From: CAZLYX01 sp964563885
Lineage (GTDB): Bacteria; Pseudomonadota; Gammaproteobacteria; Burkholderiales; Neisseriaceae
NCBI GenBank assembly: GCA_964563885.1
Contig: CAZLYX010000071.1
Location: 1 to 5,745, forward strand
Direction: 5' to 3'
DNA: 5,745 bases
The notes under the pieces: generated by a model
What the model saw: the letters and a program-made list of their open reading frames with translations, nothing else
Database searches by the model: none
What the model was told of the DNA's origin: nothing
Part shown: one piece after another, positions 1 to 5,529 of the stretch
How the letters are laid out: the number at the start of each line of letters is the position of its first letter
How positions within the stretch are numbered: the first letter of the stretch is position 1
Position numbers and translations under genes: made by a program

Positions 1-6
1 GTGTAT

Positions 7-507
7 TTAAAATACTGGTTTAGTCATTAAATAAGCGTCGGAATATTCACCCCGATCGTCACGATAATAATTGTTATATAAGCCAATTGGATTAAAGCCA
101 CCACGCTCATAAAGCACTATGGCGCGCAAGTTGTTGGCTTGAACTGCCAGCTCTAGCTGAGTTAAACCCATATCTTGTGCGGTTTGTTCGAGCTTATGCA
201 TTAAGCTGGTGGCGATGCGCTGCCCCCAATAGCTCTGACGCACGCTCATAACGAGGGTGGCACGATGCTGGGTGTCTGGCCAGATGCTGCGGAAAAGCTG
301 TGCCATTGCTATAATTTTGTCGCCATCCCGTACAATTAGTGCGGCGGTGTTGTTGCTCGGTTCGATGCCTGTGGCAACTGAAGATTCGCTTAAGTCGGGC
401 ATATTGGGCGGTAAAAGTAAGTTGTCGGTCTCAAAGGATACGATTTTTAAATAATCAATGAGGTCGGCAACGTCACTTTGCTGCGGGGTGGTAATCGGAA
501 AATACAT
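7..507 (-). CDS. GNAT family N-acetyltransferase
   Basis: This 166-residue protein belongs to the GNAT superfamily, which transfers an acetyl group from acetyl-CoA to an amine. The substrate cannot be read from the sequence. The acetyl-CoA binding motif A is at about residues 89-103 (Q-x-x-W-G-Q-x-I-A-x-S-L-M), following the beta-strand ATLVMSV. Motif B follows with N126, then AIVLYERGGF at 129-138 and a tyrosine-rich segment (LYNNYY, 143-148), a common GNAT ending. The reading frame stays open upstream to 669, but the start at 507 is preferred: AGGAG lies 6 bases before this ATG, and the upstream 54 residues do not resemble a GNAT N-terminus. The protein is a typical length for a single-domain GNAT. 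The stop codon is at 7-9, so the gene is complete, but its downstream context lies outside the window. It is separated from the sulfur genes by a terminator and is probably unrelated to them. Confidence 0.88.
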   Translation of the reverse strand: MYFPITTPQQSDVADLIDYLKIVSFETDNLLLPPNMPDLSESSVATGIEPSNNTAALIVRDGDKIIAMAQLFRSIWPDTQHRATLVMSVRQSYWGQRIATSLMHKLEQTAQDMGLTQLELAVQANNLRAIVLYERGGFNPIGLYNNYYRDDRGEYSDAYLMTKPVF

Positions 508-749
508 GGCTCGCTCCTTTAATATGCTGTTCGCTCGTTGAGCTGAATAATGGGTTTGCGCTATTGTTTTATTTCTTAAGAAGGGCAGGTAATGTACACA
601 GCTTATTGGGTTGTTAAATCTGATTGCTTTTTGTCGTAGTGTGTAACAGCCTCTTTTAGATGTTAGCATATTTTTACACTAAATTTGCTGCGAATATTGA
701 GAAACCATGTGTTTGAGCTGGTTTTGAGCGTGATAATCGAGATGACATA
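508..749. other. Gene-free leader region upstream of the acetyltransferase
   Basis: Together with the terminator to its right, this makes a stretch of about 335 bases without a convincing gene. It must carry the minus-strand promoter of the acetyltransferase. I found only weak candidates, none with both -35 and -10 elements close to consensus. The acetyltransferase ribosome binding site (AGGAG) is at its left edge. A 10-base palindrome TTCTTAAGAA lies at 573-582, but it has no supporting context. Confidence 0.5.
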
Positions 750-753
750 ATAA

Positions 754-765
754 AGGCTACCTGAA
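754..765 (+). repeat. DNA uptake sequence, Eikenella dialect
   Basis: Exact AGGCTACCTGAA on the plus strand. This is the AG-eikDUS dialect recognised by the competence pilin ComP in part of the Neisseriaceae. It is the left arm of the terminator hairpin. Confidence 0.88.
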
Positions 766-781
766 AACGAAATTAAAACGT

Positions 782-793
782 TTCAGGTAGCCT
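782..793 (-). repeat. DNA uptake sequence, Eikenella dialect (inverted copy)
   Basis: Exact TTCAGGTAGCCT on the plus strand, the reverse complement of the copy at 754-765. It is the right arm of the terminator hairpin. Confidence 0.88.
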
Positions 794-842
794 TTATGTT
801 GACGTTTTTAAACTTTAATTAAAGTCTTTGAAATTGCTTGGT

Positions 843-1232
843 TTAGTCAAACGACAAATCATCTATTGGTGTAACTGGTGTAACCACAGCTTTATCGGCA
901 GCAAGCCAAGCATCGAAACCGCCTTCAATAGAAGAGATGTTGTTATAAGACATTTCTTTCATGGTTAACGCTGCTAGTGCCGAGCGGCCACTGGTTTTAC
1001 AGTAAATAACCACTTTTGAATCGGCCTCAATTTCTGGCATGGCTGCTAGTTTAAACTCTAGCAAGCCACGCGGGATATTGATGGAATTAGCTAAATGGCC
1101 GGCGGCATATTCTTCTGGTTCGCGAACATCTAGTATAAATGCAGCATTAGCCAATGCAGAATCGGCTTGGTCAAGTGTTACTTCTTGGATTTTGCTTTTT
1201 GCAGCAGCAACTAAGTCTTGAGCAGTTATCAT
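843..1232 (-). CDS. Single-domain rhodanese (sulfurtransferase)
   Basis: This 129-residue cytoplasmic protein is a single rhodanese domain. Such enzymes carry sulfane sulfur as a cysteine persulfide and pass it between thiols such as thiosulfate, glutathione and protein cysteines. The CH2A-type motif is LDVREPEEYAAGHLANSINI (residues 34-53), with the conserved D35, R37, E40, G46 and H47. The catalytic loop starts at C78 (CKTSGRS), with the arginine five residues after the cysteine, as in active rhodaneses. The C-terminal signature GGFDAWLAA is at 104-112. There is no second domain or signal peptide. The gene begins 15 bases after the stop codon of the dioxygenase gene and has only a weak ribosome binding site (GAAAGAA), so it is probably cotranscribed and perhaps translationally coupled. 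In the staphylococcal enzyme CstB, a persulfide dioxygenase and a rhodanese are fused; here they are separate adjacent genes. The acceptor used in the cell is not known. Confidence 0.92.
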   Translation of the reverse strand: MITAQDLVAAAKSKIQEVTLDQADSALANAAFILDVREPEEYAAGHLANSINIPRGLLEFKLAAMPEIEADSKVVIYCKTSGRSALAALTMKEMSYNNISSIEGGFDAWLAADKAVVTPVTPIDDLSFD

Positions 1233-1247
1233 GGATCATTCTTTCGG

Positions 1248-2108
1248 TTATAGAGCGTTTAATGGGATTTTTAAATACGAAACACCGTTGTCTTCTGCTG
1301 GCGGCAAATGGCCAGCACGAATGTTTATTTGCACTGAGGGCAGTAATAAGGTGGGCATGTCTAGCGTAGCATCACGGCGGGTGCGCATTTCCACAAAAGC
1401 GTCTTCGCTGATGCCATCATGCACATGAATATTGTGTGCTTTTTGTTCAGCAACCGTGCACGACCATTTTGGCGCACGACTTTCTGGGGGGTAATCATGA
1501 CACATCCACAGCGTAGTGTCTGCTGGTAAGCTAAGAATTTTATGGATGGATTGATACAATGTATGGGCGCTGCCGCCAGGGAAATCACAGCGAGCGCTAC
1601 CAACATCAGGCATAAATAAAGTATCGCCAACAAAAACATGATCGCCAATTTGATAGGCGTTACAAGCAGGTGTATGACCGGGAACACCAAAAGCACGCGC
1701 GCTTAATGAGCCAATGGTGAATACTTCTTCATCTTGGAATAAATGGTCGAATTGTTGGCCATCGGTATTAAATTGGGGTTCTAAATTAAATACACCTTTG
1801 AAAATGTGTTGCACATCGGTAATCAGCTTGCCGATGGCGATTTTGCCGCCTAAATGTTTATGTAAATAAGGTGCACCAGAGAGATGATCAGCGTGAGCGT
1901 GGGTTTCTAAAATCCACTCTACAGTAAGGTTTTGCTCGCGCACAAATGCGATGATTTTGTCGGCAGAATCGGTGCTGGTACGACCAGATTTTGGATCGTA
2001 GTCTAATACTGAGTCTATAAGTGCACAATGACCGCCAGCATGGTCGAAAACAACATAGCTAACGGTGAATGTGGTTTCATCAAAAAAAGATTGGATATTC
2101 GGTTGCAT
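1248..2108 (-). CDS. blh: Persulfide dioxygenase-type MBL-fold protein (ETHE1/Blh family)
   Basis: This 286-residue metallo-beta-lactamase-fold protein resembles the ETHE1/Blh sulfur dioxygenases, which use one ferrous iron to oxidise glutathione persulfide to sulfite and glutathione. The metal motif is THAHADH (residues 69-75). By analogy with ETHE1, the iron ligands would be H70, H145 (in GHTPA) and D162 (in GDTLF). The family-specific segment SARCDFPGG (171-179) corresponds to the substrate-binding RTDF region of ETHE1, and CHDY (203-206) carries another conserved histidine. It is somewhat longer than human ETHE1, as expected for the Blh subgroup, which has an added C-terminal part. The ATG at 2108 is preceded by a strong AGGAGGAG, 5 bases away. 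The protein has no signal peptide, so it should act in the cytoplasm. Its gene is the first of the minus-strand unit, divergent from a BigR-like regulator; bigR and blh are neighbours in Xylella and Agrobacterium. A glyoxalase II role is the main alternative, but the family motif and context make it unlikely. Confidence 0.9.
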   Translation of the reverse strand: MQPNIQSFFDETTFTVSYVVFDHAGGHCALIDSVLDYDPKSGRTSTDSADKIIAFVREQNLTVEWILETHAHADHLSGAPYLHKHLGGKIAIGKLITDVQHIFKGVFNLEPQFNTDGQQFDHLFQDEEVFTIGSLSARAFGVPGHTPACNAYQIGDHVFVGDTLFMPDVGSARCDFPGGSAHTLYQSIHKILSLPADTTLWMCHDYPPESRAPKWSCTVAEQKAHNIHVHDGISEDAFVEMRTRRDATLDMPTLLLPSVQINIRAGHLPPAEDNGVSYLKIPLNAL

Positions 2109-2113
2109 GGAAT

Positions 2114-2121
2114 CTCCTCCT
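2114..2121 (-). promoter_or_regulatory. Strong ribosome binding site of the dioxygenase gene
   Basis: AGGAGGAG on the minus strand, 5 bases before the ATG at 2108. It is the strongest Shine-Dalgarno match in the window and fixes the start of the dioxygenase gene. Confidence 0.85.
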
Positions 2122-2147
2122 AAAAGTGGAATGTGTGTATAGAAAAC

Positions 2148-2176
2148 ATTATATTGACTAATGTAATATCTGTCAA
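2148..2176 (-). promoter_or_regulatory. Consensus sigma-70 promoter for the dioxygenase-rhodanese unit
   Basis: On the minus strand, TTGACA (2176-2171) is followed after 17 bases by TATAAT (2153-2148), a perfect match to the housekeeping promoter consensus. Transcription should start near 2141, giving a leader of about 33 bases before the ATG at 2108. Confidence 0.82.
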
Positions 2177-2182
2177 TATAAT
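2154..2182 (+). promoter_or_regulatory. Near-consensus sigma-70 promoter for the regulator-SulP unit
   Basis: TTGACT (2154-2159), a 17-base spacer and TATAAT (2177-2182) match the consensus at 11 of 12 positions. The expected start is near 2189, about 31 bases before the regulator ATG. It overlaps the minus-strand promoter almost completely, so the two cannot be occupied at the same time. Confidence 0.82.
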
Positions 2183-2183
2183 G

Positions 2184-2198
2184 TAATATAGTATATTA
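2184..2198. promoter_or_regulatory. Second AT-rich palindrome over the regulator transcription start
   Basis: TAATATA-G-TATATTA is a perfect 7-bp inverted repeat with a single central base. It covers the predicted start site of the regulator-SulP transcript. It may be a second regulator binding site. AT-rich DNA produces short palindromes by chance, so this is tentative. Confidence 0.45.
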
Positions 2199-2219
2199 AC
2201 TATAATGTTAAGGATAACA

Positions 2220-2549
2220 ATGAATAGTGCCGTTGATTTTGCGATAGATATTGAAAAATTAAGAGCGTCGGCTAATCAAGCCGCCAAAATGATGCATGTT
2301 TTGGCTAATCCTGACCGTTTACTGTTGCTGTGCCAGATTAGTTTGGGTGAGAGAAGTGTTAGCCAGCTAGAAGAACAAACAGGCATTATGCAGCCAACGT
2401 TATCACAGCAATTGGGTGTATTGCGCAAAGAAAATATTGTCCATACTCGACGTGATGGAAAATATATTTATTATTCGGTGGCAGATAAAAGTGCTATGGC
2501 GATATTGCATGCCTTGTATCAAGAGTATTGCCAGCCAAACAACAGCTAG
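2220..2549 (+). CDS. bigR: ArsR-family persulfide-sensing repressor (BigR/SqrR type)
   Basis: This 109-residue winged-helix regulator should repress its own operon and the divergent dioxygenase genes, and release DNA when persulfides oxidise it. The DNA-binding helix-turn-helix is at about residues 49-75 (SVSQLEEQTGIMQPTLSQQLGVLRKE region), followed by the wing RRDGKYIYYSV. Two cysteines, C38 (LLLLCQI) and C104 (EYCQ), lie 66 residues apart, matching the spacing of C42/C108 in BigR and C41/C107 in SqrR, which form a disulfide or tetrasulfide link on sensing. The metal-site ELCVCDL motif of arsenic sensors is absent. An in-frame ATG also exists at 2205, but AAGGA at 2210-2214 sits 5 bases before the ATG at 2220 and would be inside the longer version, so 2220 is chosen. 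The SulP gene follows 39 bases downstream on the same strand. Confidence 0.9.
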   Translation: MNSAVDFAIDIEKLRASANQAAKMMHVLANPDRLLLLCQISLGERSVSQLEEQTGIMQPTLSQQLGVLRKENIVHTRRDGKYIYYSVADKSAMAILHALYQEYCQPNNS

Positions 2550-2588
2550 TTGAAACAGTATATAAAAATAAAGCTGATGAGGAAAAAA

Positions 2589-4295
2589 ATGAAATTTATG
2601 CCAGATTGGTTGCGCCATTATGAACAGCAATCACTTTCGGGTGATTTGGTCGCTGGTTTGATTGTGACCGTTATGCTGATTCCGCAAAGTTTAGCTTATG
2701 CAATGTTGGCAGGTTTACCACCAGAAGTAGGCTTGTATGCCAGTATTTTACCAATTGTTGTTTATGCATGGTTTGGCAGCAGCATGACTATGGCTGTGGG
2801 CCCAGTTGCCGTTGTGGCGCTGATGACCGCCAGCGCGCTTTCACCATTGGCCGCAGCGGGGTCAGCTGAATATGTGTCGTTGGCTATTTCGTTGGCCGCC
2901 ATTTCTGGGGTGGTGCTGGTGGGGTTTGGGCTGTTAAAGCTCGGATTCTTATCGCATTTGCTTAGTCGACCTGTGATCAGTGGGTTTATTTCGGGTTCTG
3001 CAATATTGATAGCTGTAGGACAAGCCAAGCTACTATTGGGTATTCAGGTAGCCTCTAGTGATAATGTTGTGGTGAATATATGGCGATTACTGCAAAGGCT
3101 ACCTGAAGTCAATATTCCCACAGCGATTATTGGTATTGCGAGTTTATTGTTTTTGTTTTTTTCCAAACGCTCATTGGCGGTGTTGCTAGGCAGATGGATG
3201 CCAATGAAAAGAGCCGACATACTAGCCAAGCTGGCGCCCATGCTGGCTATTATTGTGTCTACAGCGGCAGTAGCGTTGTTTGGCTTAGACCAAAATAATA
3301 GTGTGAAAATTGTGGGTGCAGTACCACAGGGCTTGCCGAACTTAATTTTCCCTGACTTTTCTACCAGCACCATCAGTTTATTATGGGTGCCTGCGTTGTT
3401 GATTTCTTTGGTAGGTTTTGTAGAGAGTATCTCTGTGGCACAATCGCTGGCTTTAAAGCGACAGCAGTTTATTAAACCCAATAAAGAGCTAGTGGGTTTG
3501 GGCGCTGCCAACTTAGCCAGTGCCGTTTCAGGTGGTTTTCCAGTGACGGGTGGTTTTTCACGGTCAGTGGTGAACTTCGCCGCAGGCGCTCAAACGCCAT
3601 TGGCGGGGGTGATATCGGCATTATTGATGGCAGTGGTGATTGCGGGCTTAACGGGTTGGTTTTACTATTTACCGCATGCGGCTTTGGCAGCAACCATTAT
3701 TGTGGCAGTGGTGTCGCTAATAGATATGCAGATTTTGCGTGATAGCTGGCGATTTGATAAAGCCGATGCAGCAGCCTTTTTGGGCACAGCCTTAGGCGTG
3801 TTATTGTTTGGTGTCGAAGCAGGTATTGTTACAGGTGTTGTGGTATCGGTATTTACCTTGTTATGGCGCGCCAGTAAGCCGCATATGGCGGTGGTGGGCA
3901 GAGTGCCCAATACTGAACATTATCGTAACATCGAGCGTCATTCAACTGAAACTCAGCCGGGTTTGGTGGCGGTGCGAGTGGATGAAAGTTTATCGTTTAC
4001 CAATATTAACGCGGTGGTTGATGTGCTAGGGCAGCGAGTTGTTGAATACACAGATTGCCGCTATTTGCTTTTGGTTTGTACTGCGGTTAATCAAATTGAT
4101 TTAACTGCCTTAGAAACGCTATCTGATTTTGAACGCGATTTAGCCAAACACGATGTTAATTTATTGCTGGCGGAAGTGAAAGGGCCAGTGATGGATAGAA
4201 TTCGCACAACAGAATTTGGACAGCGCATGGCAGGGCGTGAGTTTTTAAGCGTTCACCAAGCATTTGAATACGTAGCGGCAAACAAGGATAAATGA
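2589..4295 (+). CDS. SulP family inorganic anion transporter with STAS domain
   Basis: This 568-residue inner-membrane protein belongs to the SulP/SLC26 family, which moves sulfate, bicarbonate or related anions. The membrane domain covers about residues 17-430. It contains the SulP signature region LPPEVGLYASILPIVVY (43-59), then FGSS (62-65), and the conserved GGFPVTGGFSRSVVN (315-329). A cytoplasmic STAS domain follows at about 442-562 (NQIDLTALETL, with D504 and T506). Length and domain order are normal. The frame is open back to a TTG at 2550, and an ATG lies at 2577. The ATG at 2589 is chosen because GAGGA (2579-2583) is 5 bases before it. The gene follows the BigR-like regulator and ends before a terminator, so the two genes form one transcription unit. 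In comparable persulfide operons an exporter such as TauE sits here, so export of sulfite, sulfate or thiosulfate is a reasonable inference. The substrate and direction are not shown by the sequence. Two DNA uptake sequences lie inside the gene. Confidence 0.93.
   Translation: MKFMPDWLRHYEQQSLSGDLVAGLIVTVMLIPQSLAYAMLAGLPPEVGLYASILPIVVYAWFGSSMTMAVGPVAVVALMTASALSPLAAAGSAEYVSLAISLAAISGVVLVGFGLLKLGFLSHLLSRPVISGFISGSAILIAVGQAKLLLGIQVASSDNVVVNIWRLLQRLPEVNIPTAIIGIASLLFLFFSKRSLAVLLGRWMPMKRADILAKLAPMLAIIVSTAAVALFGLDQNNSVKIVGAVPQGLPNLIFPDFSTSTISLLWVPALLISLVGFVESISVAQSLALKRQQFIKPNKELVGLGAANLASAVSGGFPVTGGFSRSVVNFAAGAQTPLAGVISALLMAVVIAGLTGWFYYLPHAALAATIIVAVVSLIDMQILRDSWRFDKADAAAFLGTALGVLLFGVEAGIVTGVVVSVFTLLWRASKPHMAVVGRVPNTEHYRNIERHSTETQPGLVAVRVDESLSFTNINAVVDVLGQRVVEYTDCRYLLLVCTAVNQIDLTALETLSDFERDLAKHDVNLLLAEVKGPVMDRIRTTEFGQRMAGREFLSVHQAFEYVAANKDK
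3043..3054 (-). repeat. DNA uptake sequence inside the SulP gene (inverted copy)
   Basis: Exact TTCAGGTAGCCT on the plus strand, within the codons for the GIQVAS part of SulP. It forms a 12-bp inverted pair with the copy at 3096-3107. Confidence 0.88.
3096..3107 (+). repeat. DNA uptake sequence inside the SulP gene
   Basis: Exact AGGCTACCTGAA, within the codons for QRLPEV of SulP. It lies 41 bases after the inverted copy. The pairing does not extend beyond the 12 bases. Confidence 0.88.
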
Positions 4296-4344
4296 AGGTT
4301 TGGTTTTATTCGCAGTGATGTTTAAGTTAGGCATACATAAAAAC

Positions 4345-4370
4345 AGCCGTCCATGTGGGCGGCTATTTTT
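4345..4370 (+). terminator. Rho-independent terminator, convergent between SulP and tRNA-Arg
   Basis: AGCCGTCC (4345-4352) and GGGCGGCT (4357-4364) pair as an 8-bp stem with one G-U pair and the loop ATGT, followed by five T residues (4366-4370). It lies 49 bases after the SulP stop. On the minus strand the stem (with one A-C mismatch) is followed by GTTTTT, so it can also end the tRNA transcript coming from the right. Confidence 0.9.
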
Positions 4371-4391
4371 ATCGAAAATGAAGAGTGTTGA

Positions 4392-4466
4392 TGGTCTCGC
4401 CGACAGGAATCGAACCTGTATCTTACGCTTAGGAGGCATACGTTCTATCCGTTGAACTACGGCGAG
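4392..4466 (-). tRNA. tRNA-Arg (anticodon CCU)
   Basis: The minus strand folds into a complete 75-base cloverleaf. The acceptor stem CTCGCCG/CGGCGAG pairs at all 7 positions. The D-arm is GTTC/GAAC with GG in its loop. The anticodon stem is TATGC/GCGTA (one G-U pair) around the loop CTCCTAA, giving anticodon CCU, which reads the AGG arginine codon. The T-arm is ACAGG-TTCGATT-CCTGT, followed by discriminator A and an encoded CCA (4394-4392). The first base pair is C1-G72 rather than the common G1-C72. The gene starts 12 bases after the ispB stop on the same strand with no clear promoter of its own, so it may be processed from an ispB transcript. Confidence 0.95.
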
Positions 4467-4478
4467 GATGCTGCAATA

Positions 4479-5453
4479 TTATGATAAACGGGCAACCGAT
4501 TGTTCCGCCAATTGGCGCATGGTTACCGTTATTTCGTTGACAGGCAGGGTTTCAAGGCAGGCAATCGCTTGGATGACTGCATTGCGAGCTTGTTGGGCCG
4601 AGTAAGCCAAAGCGTCAGATTCGGTGACATGGTGGTGGATTTTTTCAAAATAACTGCGGTCAGCATTCTCGAGTGCATAGCGCACATCTGCTGCCGCTTC
4701 TGGGCTGCCTTGGCGCATGAGATAAATTAGCGGTAAGGTTGGTTTGCCCTCAGCTAAATCGTCTCCAACATTTTTACCGATTTGTTCCACTTCGCCAGTG
4801 TAGTCTAAAATATCATCTATGATTTGAAATGCCGTGCCGACATGCATGCCATAGTCTTTTAAGGCTTGTTCTTGTTGGGCGTTGGCACTGGCTAAAATGG
4901 CGCCTACTTGTGCTGCTGCTTCAAATAGCTTGGCGGTTTTGTATTGAATTACTTGTAGGTATTCTGTTTCACTAATATCGGTGTTGCCGATATTCATCAA
5001 TTGCATGACTTCACCCTCAGCAATGATGTTGGTGGCATCTGCCATCACTTCAAGAATGCGCATGCTGCCTGAACTGACCATTAGCTGGAAGGCGCGAGTG
5101 TATAAAAAGTCACCCACTAAAACAGCAGCAGCGTTACCGAATAGGTTGTTGGCAGTTTTGCGGCCGCGGCGCAGATCGCTTTCGTCTACCACGTCATCGT
5201 GCAACAAAGTAGAGGTATGGATAAACTCAACCATCGCGGCGAGCGAATAGAGCTTGCTGTCATCATAGCCTAAGGCTTTGCCAGCAAGAATAGTGATGAT
5301 GGGACGCAGACGCTTACCGCCCGCGCTAATAATATATGTGCCAATTTGGGAAATCAGGGCAACTTCAGATTGTACGGCCTGATTGATAACAATGTTGACT
5401 TTACCCAAGTCAGCGTCGAGGTGGCGTTGGAAATAAGGCAGTTTTTCAAGCAT
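4479..5453 (-). CDS. ispB: Polyprenyl (octaprenyl) diphosphate synthase
   Basis: This 324-residue protein is a trans-isoprenyl diphosphate synthase. It extends farnesyl diphosphate with isopentenyl diphosphate to make the C40-type side chain of ubiquinone or menaquinone. The first aspartate-rich motif is DDVVD (residues 86-90) in LLHDDVVDESDLRRGR, and the second is DDILD (213-217), followed by GKNVGDDLAEGKPTLPLIY (227-244). GGKRLRP (45-51) is the IPP-binding region. The length matches E. coli IspB (323 residues). The start at 5453 agrees with the usual N-terminus of beta-proteobacterial homologues (PYFQRHL), although the Shine-Dalgarno match is poor. Chain length is assigned by family similarity and genomic position: ispB lying divergent to rplU is a widespread proteobacterial arrangement. 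The tRNA-Arg gene follows directly downstream. Confidence 0.95.
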   Translation of the reverse strand: MLEKLPYFQRHLDADLGKVNIVINQAVQSEVALISQIGTYIISAGGKRLRPIITILAGKALGYDDSKLYSLAAMVEFIHTSTLLHDDVVDESDLRRGRKTANNLFGNAAAVLVGDFLYTRAFQLMVSSGSMRILEVMADATNIIAEGEVMQLMNIGNTDISETEYLQVIQYKTAKLFEAAAQVGAILASANAQQEQALKDYGMHVGTAFQIIDDILDYTGEVEQIGKNVGDDLAEGKPTLPLIYLMRQGSPEAAADVRYALENADRSYFEKIHHHVTESDALAYSAQQARNAVIQAIACLETLPVNEITVTMRQLAEQSVARLS

Positions 5454-5520
5454 GACTTAATGAGCTTTGTATCGGCGTGTCCGGAGGCACTGGTTGCGAT
5501 AATAATTAGTACAGCAAAAG

Positions 5521-5529
5521 ATTATAGCA
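5521..5529 (-). promoter_or_regulatory. Candidate extended -10 promoter of ispB
   Basis: On the minus strand, TGCTATAAT (5529-5521) is an exact extended -10 element. No good -35 lies at the proper spacing, which extended -10 promoters can tolerate. The start would be near 5514, giving a leader of about 60 bases before the ispB ATG. Confidence 0.6.

Larger units (their letters stand above)
750..797 (-). terminator. DUS inverted-pair stem-loop terminator after the rhodanese gene
   Basis: Positions 750-766 and 781-797 form a perfect 17-bp inverted repeat around a 14-base loop. Each arm contains a complete 12-base DNA uptake sequence. The hairpin starts 46 bases past the rhodanese stop codon, where a terminator for the minus-strand dioxygenase-rhodanese unit is expected. 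In Neisseriaceae, inverted DUS pairs downstream of genes are well known to act as terminators. The T-rich tail on the minus strand is short (the arm ends CCTTTAT, followed by TATG), so termination is inferred from stem strength, position and family precedent. No plus-strand gene reads into it. Confidence 0.8.
2146..2184. promoter_or_regulatory. Perfect inverted repeat at the divergent promoters, likely BigR-type operator
   Basis: Two 13-base arms, ACATTATATTGAC (2146-2158) and GTCAATATAATGT (2172-2184), are exact reverse complements separated by 13 bases. The repeat contains the -35 and -10 elements of promoters on both strands. An AT-rich palindromic operator covering the promoter is typical of BigR-family repressors, which regulate their own gene and the divergent dioxygenase gene. 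Assigning this element as the operator is an inference from its position. Part of the symmetry follows from the two mirrored promoters. Confidence 0.72.

Noticed and set aside
573..582. Palindrome TTCTTAAGAA upstream of the acetyltransferase
   Set aside because: It is too short, with no second copy or promoter alignment to suggest an operator.
508..669. In-frame N-terminal extension of the acetyltransferase to an ATG at 669
   Set aside because: The added 54 residues look unlike a GNAT N-terminus, and a good Shine-Dalgarno sits directly before the ATG at 507.
1361..1696. 111-residue hydrophobic open frame on the minus strand inside the dioxygenase gene
   Set aside because: It is an alternate frame of the dioxygenase gene on the same strand. 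The hydrophobic run results from frame shift, and no ribosome binding site or family match is visible.
2205..2219. Upstream ATG for the regulator
   Set aside because: The only good ribosome binding site (AAGGA) lies inside this extension and points to the ATG at 2220.
2550..2588. TTG start for SulP right after the regulator stop codon
   Set aside because: There is no Shine-Dalgarno before it, the added residues are lysine-rich and not family-like, and GAGGA supports the ATG at 2589.
3044..3511. 155-residue open frame on the minus strand inside SulP
   Set aside because: It is antisense to a clearly coding gene with strong family motifs, and its composition is that of a shadow frame.
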